From Hoplostethus atlanticus (lineage: Eukaryota > Chordata > Actinopteri > Trachichthyiformes > Trachichthyidae), in contig JAXDDX010000061.1 in NCBI GenBank assembly GCA_034670405.1, forward strand, positions 1,117,501-1,181,500: a stretch of 64,000 nt of DNA. Reading direction: 5' to 3'. The notes below the pieces were generated by a model. It worked only from the letters and a program-made list of their open reading frames with translations, was not told the origin of the DNA and did not search any database. Shown piece by piece: positions 38,384-50,892 of the stretch. A program made the position numbers and the translations under genes. The number at the start of each line of letters is the position of its first letter. Within the stretch, counting starts at the first letter, position 1.

Positions 38384-41300
38384 ATGCCTCCAAAGAAACC
38401 CGTTCCGGCCACGGGAAATAAAAAAACGCAAGAGAAGAAAAAGGAAAAGATAATTGAGGTAAAATAACGAGTTAGCATGCCTGTACTAGTGTTAGCTCGC
38501 TAGCTAGCGAACTGCACGCCCGCAAAGCGGACTGTCTCTCAGTGCTAACCAAAATGGACTGCTACCAAGCTAGGAAGTACCCTAAAGCAAACTCTAGCTA
38601 ACGTTATAATGACATCTGCTGAATTGTCAAAGTTTCCTAAATGTACTGTAATCATTTTATTCGTTTCGTTAGCTTTTTAAACAACCGTTACCTGCGCATT
38701 CATCACGAGGGACAAACCTGTAACTAGCTAGCCAGCTGTCAGGAGGCCCCTCAGTTCAGTTACTTGACAAATGTATTTAGTTAGCGTTAGCTGTTAGCTC
38801 GCCTGTTATTTGTCGAGCATTAGCCGGGTTGTTAGCAGGGCCAAACCGCCTCATAATGTGTCCACACTTTTCCCGGTAAGGTTGCTATCTATAGTTAAAA
38901 TGTGAAGCATATGTTATTATGCTGTATGATTTCATTAATCGTCTTAATCAATGGATGGAGATCCAGAGTGGTGGCGTCGGCCTTTTTTCTGAGGGGTGAC
39001 ATGACAGGACATCATGCTGGAGGACCAAATTAAGTCCGTTTTCAGTTCCGGCTGAAATTCTGTGTCTAAATAAACCAGTTTGTGTGTTTTCTGTTTGAGA
39101 ATAACGTAAATGCGATGATTCACATTGGCTGTTAATTCTGCTAACCAGCAAACTTTTGCCACCTCTTTCTGCCCCTGTGGATCTAACTTAACTTATTGGT
39201 CAGCAACAACGTTAGCCGCTGTTAATTGTTGAAGTCACACAGGCGCTTATTGTACTAACGGTATCCGTGTTATCAGAATAGTAAATATAGAGGAATTTGT
39301 CACTGTGGGAAAACTTTAGGACGATCTGAAATTATTTAGTGAATGCTATCTTTATATCCAAAAGAGGTGTCTCTGATGGCAGGATCAGAGCAGATCCACT
39401 TCACCTTTCAAACACCATAACAAATTTACACTACGCAGTGATGGTAACCAAGTCCGCCAAGTGTGATATGTAAGAGGCAAGGTCCTTTATTTGTCAACCA
39501 GTGGCTGTTGCTCATTTTACAGCTGTAGCTTGCAGTGTTTTCATACACTGAATCCAAAATTGACTTTTAGTTATTATTCCTGTGTTTCTGGTCAAATTCA
39601 AAAGCAAAATAGTTGTATCACATCTGACTGATTATAGCTCTTAAATCGTTTTCCAATCTTAAATCATTGCTGAGATGGAATATTATTTACCCAGCGGTTA
39701 GGTTTTACAAGTAGGTTACACCAACATGCTATGATAAATGTTCTTTATATTCTTGGTGTTCAGAGAAGTACTTGAGCTTTGTGTGACTCAAATCATGTTC
39801 CTTTTTTCCCCTGAAGTCACTTAAAAACTACAAATTAAACTTTTTGGTTTTAATATAACTGGGGGAATTGCCCAAATCACCCTGTTCTTGACCTCTGTGG
39901 GCTTTTGGCAACACTGTTCATGCTTCTGTGTGATAGAATACCTTTACTGCCCACAACACCCCTCGTCAGCTATAGATTTCTAAGGTGAATTAAGGTGAAG
40001 GAAAGCAACAGTTTTCATGACCATCTCTCATCAAGTTGGAGCAATTTGCTTAGTGGGTATTGAAGTTGATGATGGATCTGATGTTGACGACTTTTGTTTT
40101 CTAGGACAAGACATTTGGTTTGAAGAACAAGAAAGGAGCCAAGCAGCAGAAGTTCATTAAGAACGTTACTCAGCAGGTCAAACATGGACCAGGTGCCAGA
40201 CCGGTCAGTAGGCTGTTTGCCTTTCCCTTATACATGTCTTTCTCCGTCCCCTCTTTTCTCTCACTGTCTTGCTTGCTCTGTCCTACTACAGCATTGAATC
40301 ACAGTGCTGTCTCTCTTTCTTTCCATACTTCCTCTCACTGCCTCTTTACTGTCCTTTCGCTTCTCTAATATTTTTTATTGTCAACTGTTAAACATTTTAC
40401 GGTGTAGCACCTCTGGCAGTGAGAGGCGAACTTGGATACAAAGCAGCAGTTACAGTTTGACATTTAAACAAAATAACAGTTTATTAAAAAGTCTGGCACT
40501 TAGGTTCTTCCCGGACTAGAGTATCTGTCACAGGGGGCTCAGTCTCTGAGGAAACACATAGGAGAAGGGAGTGACACATGTTAGGCAAGTGAGGGGGGAC
40601 AGGGAAGACGAACACTGGAGATCAGGACCACTTACCACAACGAAGGGTTGACAGTCTGCCTGGGGACAGGGCCACCGCTACTCTGAGCTAGGGAGAGACT
40701 GAACAGCATAAATAGTCAGGTAAGTAGGTCAATAACAAGCTGCTTCAGGTGTGTGTCATCCCCAGCAGCGAAGCAGCTGTGAAAGAAAATACTGCTTGCC
40801 AATGCCCTGGCCCAACTGCACTCTACTTAACCAAGAGTTGACTAGATTCTGCTCCCAGCTGTCATGTGTAGCCTGGCTGGTGTACTTTCTGATTTATGTA
40901 TCCTGAAGTGTCAAAACATTGGAAAAACCTTTCACCTCAGTGTTTCCCATACAGGCTCATCGCACCGCTACAATATAGAAAGTTGGTCAGTGTATAGAAA
41001 TTAATTTCCACCGATCACTAACGCATCACGTTATGTTCTCTGTCACACTAGAGACTAATCTCACTCAGCTGTAGCTTGTAACCACACGCCTTTTCCCTCA
41101 TCCTTGTGTGAGACAGACACCTGCTAAAAGCTGTCTGACCTAAACCTGATACTGACTTGACAATGGAGGGTAATTGTTAACCTTTTTCCTCCAGTATTGA
41201 ACCTGGGACGTTACCCCAGCTGCTAGCAGGGAGGGAAACGCTGCACTAGTTGAAGTCTTTGTGTGTTAATCGTATTGGTTTATTTGAGTAATGTGTTTAA

Positions 41301-44300
41301 ATAGATCTCTTTTCTGTGTGTGTGTGTTTGTAAATGGTCCAGGGGGAGGCTGACAAGACCAATAAGAAGTCTGATAAGAAGAAAGAGCTGGATGAACTCA
41401 ATGAGCTGTTTAAACCTGTAGTCGCCGCTCAGAAAGTCAGCAAAGGTAATTGACACACGCAGTCGTTGAGTGTTTTTAGTCATAGGAATACTACATTGTT
41501 GAGCTTTTCTTTTCCCAAGGTCTGCACAATATTTTTGTTTCTATCAGTTTTATCAAGATGAAAAGAAAATTCTGGAAATTAATGTGAAAGGATGCAATAA
41601 TGTTTTTTTTAATAAAAGATATAACGTACAAACCCCTAGTTTCATTTCAGCTTAATTACAGCCCTTAATTACATATTACACATTATTACAAACGTCTCTA
41701 ATTCCAAATTTTTTGACAATGTAATTGACATCAAGTGTCCTCAATACATCTCAATTATATTGTACAGTTTGATACAACTTGAGAAAACATAAGCCACACA
41801 TCGAATGTGTGGTTCACACACATGCCTGAAGTTTCAAAGGAAAATAAAAGGATCACCTGCCCACTACTGTATGGGACTGATGCAGATATGTTTGGATACA
41901 AGATGCTGATATCTGATATTCTGTGTATTTATATTATTTTCAGGGTGGAAAAGCCTCTGAAACAGCATTGAGACCATCTTGGAACGATGCTCTTCATGCA
42001 GGACCAGTGTAGTAATAGAGACATAACCTTTTTCCTCTCCCCCTCTCTCTACAGGCGTAGACCCTAAGTCAGTGCTGTGCGCATTCTTTAAACAGGGCCA
42101 GTGTACGAAGGGTGATAAGTGCAAGTTCAGCCATGACCTCACTCTGGAGAGGAAATGTGAGAAGAGAAGCGTCTACGTGGACGAAAGAGATGAAGACCTG
42201 GAGAAAGGTGTGTGCTTTAGAGCTGCTGCATTCCTCTGTAACCTTGTCTTATTGGCTGTCGTTTAACCTGCTGCTACTCTTTGTAAAGCACTTTGTATCA
42301 CATATACAGCTATACATTTTGTTTGTTTTTAGACACCATGGACAACTGGGATGAGAAGAAGCTGGAGGAGGTGGTCAACCAAAAACACGGAGAGTCTGAG
42401 AAGAAGAAAACCAAAACACACATTGTAAGTCAGCTTGGATGGATCAATACAGGCAGGAAATGACGAAGGGGTTAATGCATTAGATGGAGGGAGAGTGGAG
42501 GGCATGCGGGGCAGGAAATGGCCACAGTGGCTTGTGGTTTCCAGAAATTGCCGGCCACTTTCACCATTTCACCTGTTTCACCGATGCGATTTTTAGAATG
42601 GGGAAAATAATCTTTAGACAGTGATTGGATGAATAGGTACTTGCCCTTCACAGCCCAAATTTCCCAGTAGCTGGCTGGTGGCTGGTATGAATTTCTCACC
42701 CTGTCTGGCTGTGCAGCAGGAAAGATGATAAGAGAAAAGAAACACTCGGAGGCTGAGGAAAAAAGAGCCATATCATAGGCAGAGACAAGTAGAGGGAGGG
42801 AGAAAAGGAGGGATGGATTCGTTAAGGGAGGGATGAAGAGGCGGAGTACAAGCCAAGACACAGATGGTAAGGGATGAAGGGAACAAGAAACCTGGAGAGG
42901 CTGAGCAAAAGAGAGCCAAATTTTGGTTTCTGTTCCTCACTCGGTTTTAAATGTGCAGATATGTCAGTGGACGGACACATGGAAACACACACATAGACTC
43001 AAAGAGACATGACAAACATACACAGGCAGCAATTAAGTACAATAAAATGTTCTTCAATAGCTTTTCAACCCCCCCACTCAACGTCAAAAAAATGTTGGAG
43101 AAATATTGCAATACAAGCTATTAATTGTCTGCCTGTTTCCTTTTCCCTCTATGTATGTAACATTACCTAATCTATCCTCTTGTCTGCAGGTCTGCAGGCA
43201 CTTCCTGGAGGCCATAGAGGGTAATAAGTATGGGTGGTTCTGGGTGTGTCCAGGAGGGGGCGATATCTGCATGTATCGGCATGCCCTGCCTCCCGGCTTT
43301 GTATTGAAAAAAGACACGAAGAAGGAGGAGAAAGAGGATGAAATCTCGCTGGAGGAACTGATAGAGAATGAGGTAAGGATGAAGGGCCGCTTCATGGCTA
43401 CTTACACCTACGGGATTCATCAATACGGACTTACCGCATACCTAAATATAGTAACACGGGGTGTGTGATGAAGATGGGTAAAAACATGCAGGCGAGTGAG
43501 GACACCTGCATCACCTCAGCGATCCGCAAATCATCTTTTATCTTTAAGAGAGGCTTTGCAGTTTTGTCACAAATCTCATAGCAACCATGGCTGGCACCAC
43601 CACCAGAAATTGAAAAAGAAAATGACCTGAAAAAGATTGTTGTAGTGTGGGTGTAGATCCGTTCGTAGATAACGTTTAGAAGTAAAAGTGAAGTCTGATG
43701 AGGTAGATCTGTTTAGAAATGTAAGTTGCGGTGACACAGGAAACTGCAACCTTAGCCTCTACTCCGAAGCACCATGCGTTGTAGCTTGAGCCAGATCAGT
43801 TCACCTGAACAAACAGTTCAGATTTCCCTGAACTGGCTTTGTTAGCTGTGTAACTAGCCAGCAGGCTAATTTATCAAAGCAACCAATGTTAATGCTAACA
43901 TGTGACTACTAGGTACTGCTAATGTTAGCTTCTACTAAGGACCTCCACTATGGCCGCCACAGGGTGTGTTACGTCACCTGAAAGCCCTCTGTACCTACTA
44001 CCGTTAAGTTGTTCCGGGTCCTAATGTGACTCATTTTGCCCTGGATGCTTTCTTGACTTGCCATGTCCTGATGTCTCTGTCTCTCTCTCCCAGCGTTCAG
44101 CTCTAGGTGTCAATGTGACCCGCATTACCTTGGAGACTTTCCTGTCTTGGAAGAAGAGGAAGAGGCAGGAGAAGGTTGGAGTGCATTTAATCATTGAATT
44201 AGGGCAGTAACAGTAATAAATTGGATCCCTGGATTGGATCCCTCAAGTCCCTTACTATCTGCTTTTCCCTGTTAACCAACATGGCATAGTTGAATTCATG

Positions 44301-46320
44301 GGAAATGTTGGAATCTCTCCTTTAATTGTAATCTGGCCAAGATAGTCCGACTACAGGCGTATTTTATGTTCATTTCTTGGAAGTGAATTCATTGGACTGA
44401 AGACATTTTGTCATTTCATACTGGTTGACAGGGCTTATGATACGACGGCTGATGGTTGTCGGACAGTGTCAGGTGCATTTTGCAGTTTTTAGAAGGTGTA
44501 TTTTGTATTTATGTGTGCATGCTTGAAATGAACTTGATGCTTTTGTTTGACAGATGGAGAAATTATTAGAGGACATGGAGAAGAAGAAAGCTGACTTCAA
44601 GGCTGGAAGATCACTAGGGGTATGACTGTCTATCTGTGTGTGATGGCTTTCTGCTTTGTCCATGAAAATCTGTCTCTGCATTTCTGTGAATATCTGCCAG
44701 CATTACACTGGGAGTGTATTTTGCTAAGATAATAATACATAGTTTAACTTGATAATGTGTATGTGTAGGTGAGCGGTCGTGAGGTGTTTGAGTTCCGCCC
44801 AGAGCTGGTCGATGACGACGATGCTGAAGCCGACGATACTGGTTATATTGACGAAGATGACAGCGAAGATGAGGAACTGCAGGTAATAACAAATTAATCA
44901 ACTTTTGTGATTTGTTTGTGTAGAGTGTCTGTGCCAACGTGGCAGAAAGTCATAAAGCTCGTCAGTGACAGTTTAAAGGAGAGTGAATCCATGTTCTCTG
45001 TTGCTGGTGGGTGTATCATCTCAGCAGACTCATCAGCTCTCAGATCAATGGTTATCTAGTTTGGCTACGTACCGCTTCACAGTATAGGAAAATTCCCCCC
45101 TCAGGTACTCTTGCAATGTTGGATACCATCAATATGTGATGATCAATGTATTCCAGGAGTTATTTTGTGATAATGTGCTGTAATTTACTTTTTTGGTGTA
45201 CCCACTTTCCCTCAACCTGCCCTGTGTACTTCTACCTCAGGAACTGATTTCCTACATTTCCCAGAATGACTTTTGACAACCCCCAGAGAACGGGCGTGAA
45301 CATGTTCATCATACACATGCACATTGTGTCTTTTAGTCCCAGTAGTTTTAGATGGATACTTTGAGTTCCTGCTTCTTCACACACTCTGACTAAACCACTG
45401 TCATGTGTCCCTCTGCTGTTCTGTTTCATTCCAGACGGATTCAACAGAGTTCCAGGACATAGACCTATCTCGTTTTGTCCCTCAAGAGGTGGACAACACA
45501 GGCATCACTGTAGCAGCTGTGGACCGTTTCACCTTCAGGAACAAGACCCAGAAGATGGCAGCAGACGGCGGTGAGAAATACTGATTGATTAGACAATTGA
45601 GTTATTGTCACAATTCAGTTTTAGTCTGCATGTGACAAAAGCATTTATTGCGTTTGGGACACTGCATGTCAGGAGTACTAGCATGATTTAATAAGCCTCA
45701 GCCCCAGGATGAGAGATTACCTTTAGTCAGTTTGGATCTGGATCATTTGTAATGATGAGCCTGGGTTCGTTGGTGAGATTCAGCTTGGGTTGAAGAACCA
45801 CTCACCTACTTTATTCTTGATCGATAGATTGAAAGAACCTCCTGCAAAATGAGAATTTTCACTGTACTATTGTAATCAAAGGTTTCACTCTCCACTATCT
45901 CCCCACATACAGTGTAGATTGTTATCCAATTCAATACCAAATCAATAACAACAAATCTTACAATATGGCGGTTCTGAGGAGCTGGTTTAAGTTAGAATCT
46001 CAAATTACACAAAGTAATGAATCAGCACAATATGGCTGCTTTTGACACACAGTTGTAATGAAGAAAACTAAAATCCTCCTCCTCCTCCTGTCCTGTCCTT
46101 CCCTACAGAGGAGCATCTGAACGGAGCTTGTGGTGGCGGCACCGAGGCCAACGGGTTGTCAGGGGCAGAAGGAGGCGGGGAGGACAGAGGAGAGGATGAG
46201 GAGGAGGAAGACGAAGACGAAGACGATGAAGAGGAGGTGCCAGTGGACGAGAACCTGTTCACAGGAGAAGATCTGGAGGAACTTGATGAGGAACTTAACA
46301 CTTTGGCGCTGGAAGACTGA
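38384..46320 (+). CDS. zc3h15: Zinc finger CCCH domain-containing protein 15 (DFRP1), 11 exons, complete
   Basis: Exons: 38384-38458, 40105-40203, 41343-41445, 42055-42207, 42333-42424, 43190-43372, 44094-44174, 44554-44619, 44769-44882, 45435-45570, 46109-46320. All introns are GT-AG, all phases join, and the total is 437 aa (human 426). The start MPPKK and the end [13 protein letters not shown] match human ZC3H15. The first CCCH finger is C101-x7-C109-x5-C115-x3-H119. The second, at C176, C194, C201 and H205, has an unusual 17-residue first gap, as in the family. A basic N-terminus, a Lys/Glu helix (about 206-285), a FEFRPELV block and an acidic tail follow. The family binds and stabilises the GTPase DRG1 and is linked to polysomes. 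The exon 7 donor (AAG|GTTGGA) is weak, but no better one exists. Intron 9 holds a MITE fragment. Identification is very secure. Confidence 0.97.
40380..40900. repeat. Possible dispersed repeat in zc3h15 intron 2
   Basis: Sequence such as CAGTCTGCCTGGGGACAGGG and GTAAGTAGGTCAATAACAAG resembles moderately repetitive fish DNA. No terminal repeats or coding remnant were found, so this is tentative. Confidence 0.25.
45085..45300 (-). mobile_element. TTAA-type MITE fragment in zc3h15 intron 9
   Basis: The reverse complement follows the right half of copies B and C: TTCTCTGGGGGTTGTCAAAA, ATTCTGGGAAATGTAGGAAA, GTGGGTACACCAAAAAA and a degraded terminal GGAATTTTCC. The left half is missing. The nearest exons are intact, so it sits harmlessly in the intron. 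Confidence 0.6.
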
Positions 46321-47085
46321 GAGGGAGGGGGGTGAGAGGGAGGGAGTGGGAGATGGATGTTAGGATGGACTAATTGACCGACAAAGGGATGGACTGATGG
46401 AGCTAAAAGTCAAAGAGACCGGAAGGAAGGACGGACTAGTGTTGTCACGATACCAGAATTTGACAATGATACCAATACTTAGTTTAATATCTAGATACCA
46501 CGTCAACAAGAAAAAAACATCAAGCAATATCTCAGATGCTTTGCTAAGTTACGTGTTACCACTCTTAACCTGGAGTTCTCATACTGGTTGGGTGTCTGTC
46601 AGCTCTGGAAGTGAAATAGTTCTATATTTTGCTCTTGGCACCAGTTTTGTCAACCAGTTTGGGTGGACTGGGATTCAGATGAAGACGTGGGCGGTTTGTT
46701 GCTGTATGTTCAGCTGCTCTACTGCAGCTCTTGTCAATTCCAGTCCTCCTTTTAAATATTCCAGTCCACCTGCCATCCGCGTGTATCAAAGGTGACATTG
46801 AAAGGAATTACATCAAACACATTTGTTGAAAGTATGTTCATAAAATTCAGTATTGCCGCTGTATTGAGGCAGTATCTCAATTCTGGTTATCGTGACAAAA
46901 CTAGGATGGACCGACTGACGGATGGACACAGGCACAACAGATACTACGTGGACAGACTGACTGACAGTAGGGAAAGGCAAACATCCTCAACGGACAGCAA
47001 GACAGACAGGTGCAGAGTGCCACCACATTCTCAAGCACTTGACAATGTGTGAATGATTTTAAAATTCAGAGACTCCAATAATAAA
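46321..47085 (+). promoter_or_regulatory. zc3h15 3' UTR and poly(A) signal
   Basis: AATAAA at 47080-47085 lies about 760 bases after the stop and is the first good poly(A) hexamer. The UTR would contain the MITE at 46440-46900 and the degenerate GGACNGAC-like repeats on each side of it. Confidence 0.5.
46440..46900. mobile_element. MITE inside the zc3h15 3' UTR, flanked by CTAG
   Basis: The left end TGTTGTCACGATACCAGAAT is the inverted counterpart of the right end ATTCTGGTTATCGTGACAAAA, apart from small indels. CTAG occurs directly outside both ends (46436-46439 and 46901-46904) and could be a target duplication, or a TA duplication within it. The interior is about 460 bp with no transposase. 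Confidence 0.6.
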
Positions 47086-49970
47086 GCCTGATTATATGAT
47101 GACATCACTTCCTGTCTCTGCCCCCTCTGTTTTCTGTATCACCCCTCACCCCACTGCCTCCCCAAGTTTCCACAGCAAGGCCAATTGGTCTACCAGGGCC
47201 AGCTTCACAAACTTTTGCAGCTAAATTTGACTAGTAGAACTTTTTAGTGATCAAAAAAAAAACAAGAAGTACACGCCAAGATGTTCCAGTGGCTTAAAAA
47301 CGTTGAAATTGAAAGTAATTGCAACATTATACTGTTGAAAATGTCTTTGATCATCTTCATTACATTGTCAATGTGTTTCTGAGGGAGTTGTTGAAACCAG
47401 TGGTCACACACAATAGGAAATGTTTCCTCTGTGAGCAGTGTAATGGGACCAGTGTGCAGCTTCCCTTGCTTTCATACCAAAATAGAATTCAAGGTTCAAG
47501 GATATTTTTGTTCTTATTTCAGGACTTCTTGACTGGCATTGACTTAATTTGAAACCAAAGCTCTGCTGAACAATATTGTGTTCTGGAAAATGGTCCAAAA
47601 AGCATCACATAAATGTAGATTGTTGAAGGAAAATCAAATCTAGCTATTGGTTCTTGGCCCTCCTTTAGAAACCAGGTTAACTAGTGAGCCCTAGCAAGTC
47701 CTGCAGTATAGGGGAACTAGGCTATCTGTCATTGCCAGCCCAAAATTGTAAATGTTCTTAAATTAGATGCCTGCTAAAAGAAATAAAAGATCATTATACA
47801 TGCAGTGTGTGTTTCTACTTGGCTGGTAAAAGTCCCGAATTTATTTGCTTTTCAATATTTAGAAATCCCGACTGCTCTCAAAGTATCCCAAGATTTGTTT
47901 GTAATTGCGATATGTAATCTGATTACTGCTCCTCAGCGCTGGTGTTGCAGTTGAGATTCCATTTATTTATTTCTAGACCTATCAAACGTTACAAATGAGC
48001 TCATTGTGGTTTTCATGGCCAAACTCCACAATTTGTGAATAGATATTGGATAGTGTTGCTACTGTATCCACATCAATGCTTGTCATTTTTACTGATACCA
48101 CCAAATTGACCTGATCACATTTCAGTTACAGCTGGAAACAAAAGAAATTAAGTAAATTTCACAGACTAAACTGCTTTAGCACTGGGAGTAATGAAATCCA
48201 TTTGAAAACCCTCACCTTATTTACCATTAAGCGACGTGATCTCTTGGTATCATCTGGTTCATCAGACATTAACACCATTATAGTGTGATGTACCTGGGGA
48301 GATGTGTTAGGCTAGCCACTTGTCATTGACTGCCGTATACAGCTGTCAATTTCCAACAGACGTAGCACTTTATTTTTGCTACTATGCTTAAGAGGGAAAC
48401 TTCTCAGCATGTTTAACAAACAAAAAGAAAACACCTTTTCTTCATTTGACTGGAGGAATCCTAGTAACCGGTCTACTCCATCTCCTAATCATTTCAATTA
48501 CATGCAGCCTCATGACAAATCTATCAAACCGGGGATGTGACCAAACCAACACAGGGAAATGGGAATCCAGGAGAAAGAAAATTTACGCTTTCAAGAGACA
48601 TCCTGGCGACTGCTTGTGGCGCTGTATTAGAGTCACAACCTTTGACACAAAGCTTTCCTGTGACTGTCAATCCCAAAATAATGACCCAAAAAAAATCTCT
48701 TGTGATCAACTGAAAAGTTACTCATCTAGCAGCAACAAATGAAGAGACAAGACAAGCTAGGTGACGGTTTGTTGAATTGAATTTTATTTCGGTGAGGCTT
48801 TCAGAAACATCCAGTCCAGTAAACACCCTTGATCTGACTTCACAGGATTACAGGATGCACCACAACAGAGAAAAGAACAGATGTGGACTACAAAGAGTCA
48901 GAAATCAGGTTGTTCCTGTGTGAACTCAGCTGCCCTCAGTCTGTCAAAAGCAGAATAACTGAACAGGAATCTTCCGTCTTTCAAAAAAGAAAATGGTAGC
49001 GGCGTTTTAAATCTCAATCTAGATATTTCTGCCACATCCTCCAGTACTACTGCTACTGTTGTGTAGATGCACATTGCCTAGTCCAGCTGACAAGAGCCAA
49101 TATAAAAAAAGGTTAAGGCTGAAATCATGCACGTCACAACAGCATGATACTCAGTACACAGATTCTACATATCAAGGGAAATAGTACACAGGATTCAATT
49201 TTTGCACTGTATGCTACAATCTTTTTATAGTTGTATTTTTATCTCTTTATATACCGGTTGGCAAAGATCACTGACAGGAAGTAGGTCACAGGAAAAGGTC
49301 AGACAGATGTCAAAGGTCGTGTCAGAGGTCAGGAGAAGGTCTTGGTGTCGGTCGGTCGGTCTGTCAGGTCAGGGGTCATTGTGTCATGACAACAGTCGCC
49401 TAGGAAACAAGAAGCTGCAGAGTTAACCACAGGAACAGAAAACAACTGAAGAGCTTTCATGATGCAATCTATAAGGAGTGAAGCACTTCATCATCTCTGA
49501 AAGTGCTTTCCTTAAAAATGTTTTAAATATTTGTACAACGTCATCTGATGGTCTTGACTATCCTATGGTGATGATTTATTGATCAAGGAGTCAACAGCGG
49601 TGATTACACTGAAGGACTTTTAAAAATGGAAACCAATGTTGGGGTGGATCAGGTAGTGTTTCAAAATGAATTCATAAAATGTCATCAGCACTTCAGTCCA
49701 ATGGGCATCAAGCAAATGAATACTTTAATTACAAAACACAATACAATAAAATGCACATCAGTGTCCTGCAGACGTCAACTTTTCAAGAATCTGCTGATCA
49801 GCTAGGCATCTATGACATTTTACATCATCAATGGGCTGATTTCCAGGGTCATGAAACATTTTCTACCTGTGGGAGGCAATTTCACCTGTCAATCACAGTG
49901 AAGACACAAAAGTGGTCGACACTGGAGATGTGAGGTTTCTACAGGACACCAATGGCACATTACCTCACTC
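47086..49970. other. Intergenic DNA between convergent zc3h15 and rbm45
   Basis: No gene is supported. On the minus strand, AATAAA (reverse of 48783-48788) is a possible distal poly(A) signal for rbm45. The small ORFs have no recognisable relatives. Confidence 0.45.
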
Positions 49971-50764
49971 AGGCCTGGTACATAGTTAATGCAAGGGACG
50001 CATACGCTAACGCAAGTTGGTGACATAGGCGTGACATAGTACATGCATGCTGAGCCCTGTCTGGTGGAAGCAAAGCTGCTAGCCTGGAGCAGAGCGGCAT
50101 TTATTTGGGATGAGATGCTCCTTGAAAATGTACCTCTATTGCACCAAACCAGCCTTCCCACACAGTAAGAAGAGTTTTGATTTATTATGAGGGTAAAATA
50201 ATTCTCCTCATTGAGCCACGTGGGTGCCAAACGTAAAAGGACTTGGGAGCTCAGGAATCAAATCTGAAGACGAGCGGAGCAGCTGAGTGGGTGAGCGGGT
50301 GAGCGCACAACGCCGTAAGCTAAACTCCACTCACACACGGCATTTAGAAACTGTTACTTTTATACATTCTCAATTGCGAAAAAAAAAAAAGAGAAGATGG
50401 TTTGCAATGGAAGATGGGGAATATCATTCTCTCGTTTTGCCCATGCGGAGCTTCGATGAAGAAAGGCATTTGATGTCAGCATCAAAATTTGACAACATCC
50501 ATCATGCATTTTCCACTGCACTTCTCTCAGCATGCAATGACCATGAGGAGTCAGAAAAAAGCCTCTTGTGCGTTTACACTGGAAATAACTACTTCTTCAC
50601 TTGTAGTTCATGAAGCAGTGTTTAGCTCCACTAACTGAAACACATGAGGTGTTGTGTTGCAAAATTTGGACAATACGTTTTGTCCCGCAAGAATGGGAGA
50701 AATGCCCCTTGCGATGCCTTTTGCGTTGTTGCATGTGTTGCTTGCGTAGACCATGTAAGGGCCT
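49971..50764. mobile_element. Nonautonomous Harbinger/ISL2EU-like element
   Basis: The left end AGGCCTGGTACATAGTTAAT followed by CGCAAG-rich subterminal sequence pairs with the right end, whose reverse complement is AGGCCCTTACATGGTCTACG then CAAG. Inside, about 50405-50515 (+) encodes GEYHSLVLPMRSFDEERH then MSASKFDNIHHAF, a Harbinger transposase N-terminus missing the FFQYFR-type residues. The element lies only 128 bases beyond the rbm45 stop codon, so it is probably transcribed in that gene's 3' UTR. Confidence 0.55.
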
Positions 50765-50892
50765 TGCACAGAATACATGTTTATAAAAGACGACGGTACA
50801 AAAATGCAAAATGCTTTGGCACAAAATGTAAATCATACATAATCGGTGTACCTCACAGTAGAAAACTCACCCGTCACTCCTGCCGCGTGGTC

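Noticed and set aside
42472-42861. 129-residue minus-strand ORF
   Set aside because: It lies in zc3h15 intron 5, antisense, without recognisable similarity.
48446-48742. 98-residue plus-strand ORF between zc3h15 and rbm45
   Set aside because: No recognisable family, poor start context and no splice partner; treated as chance.
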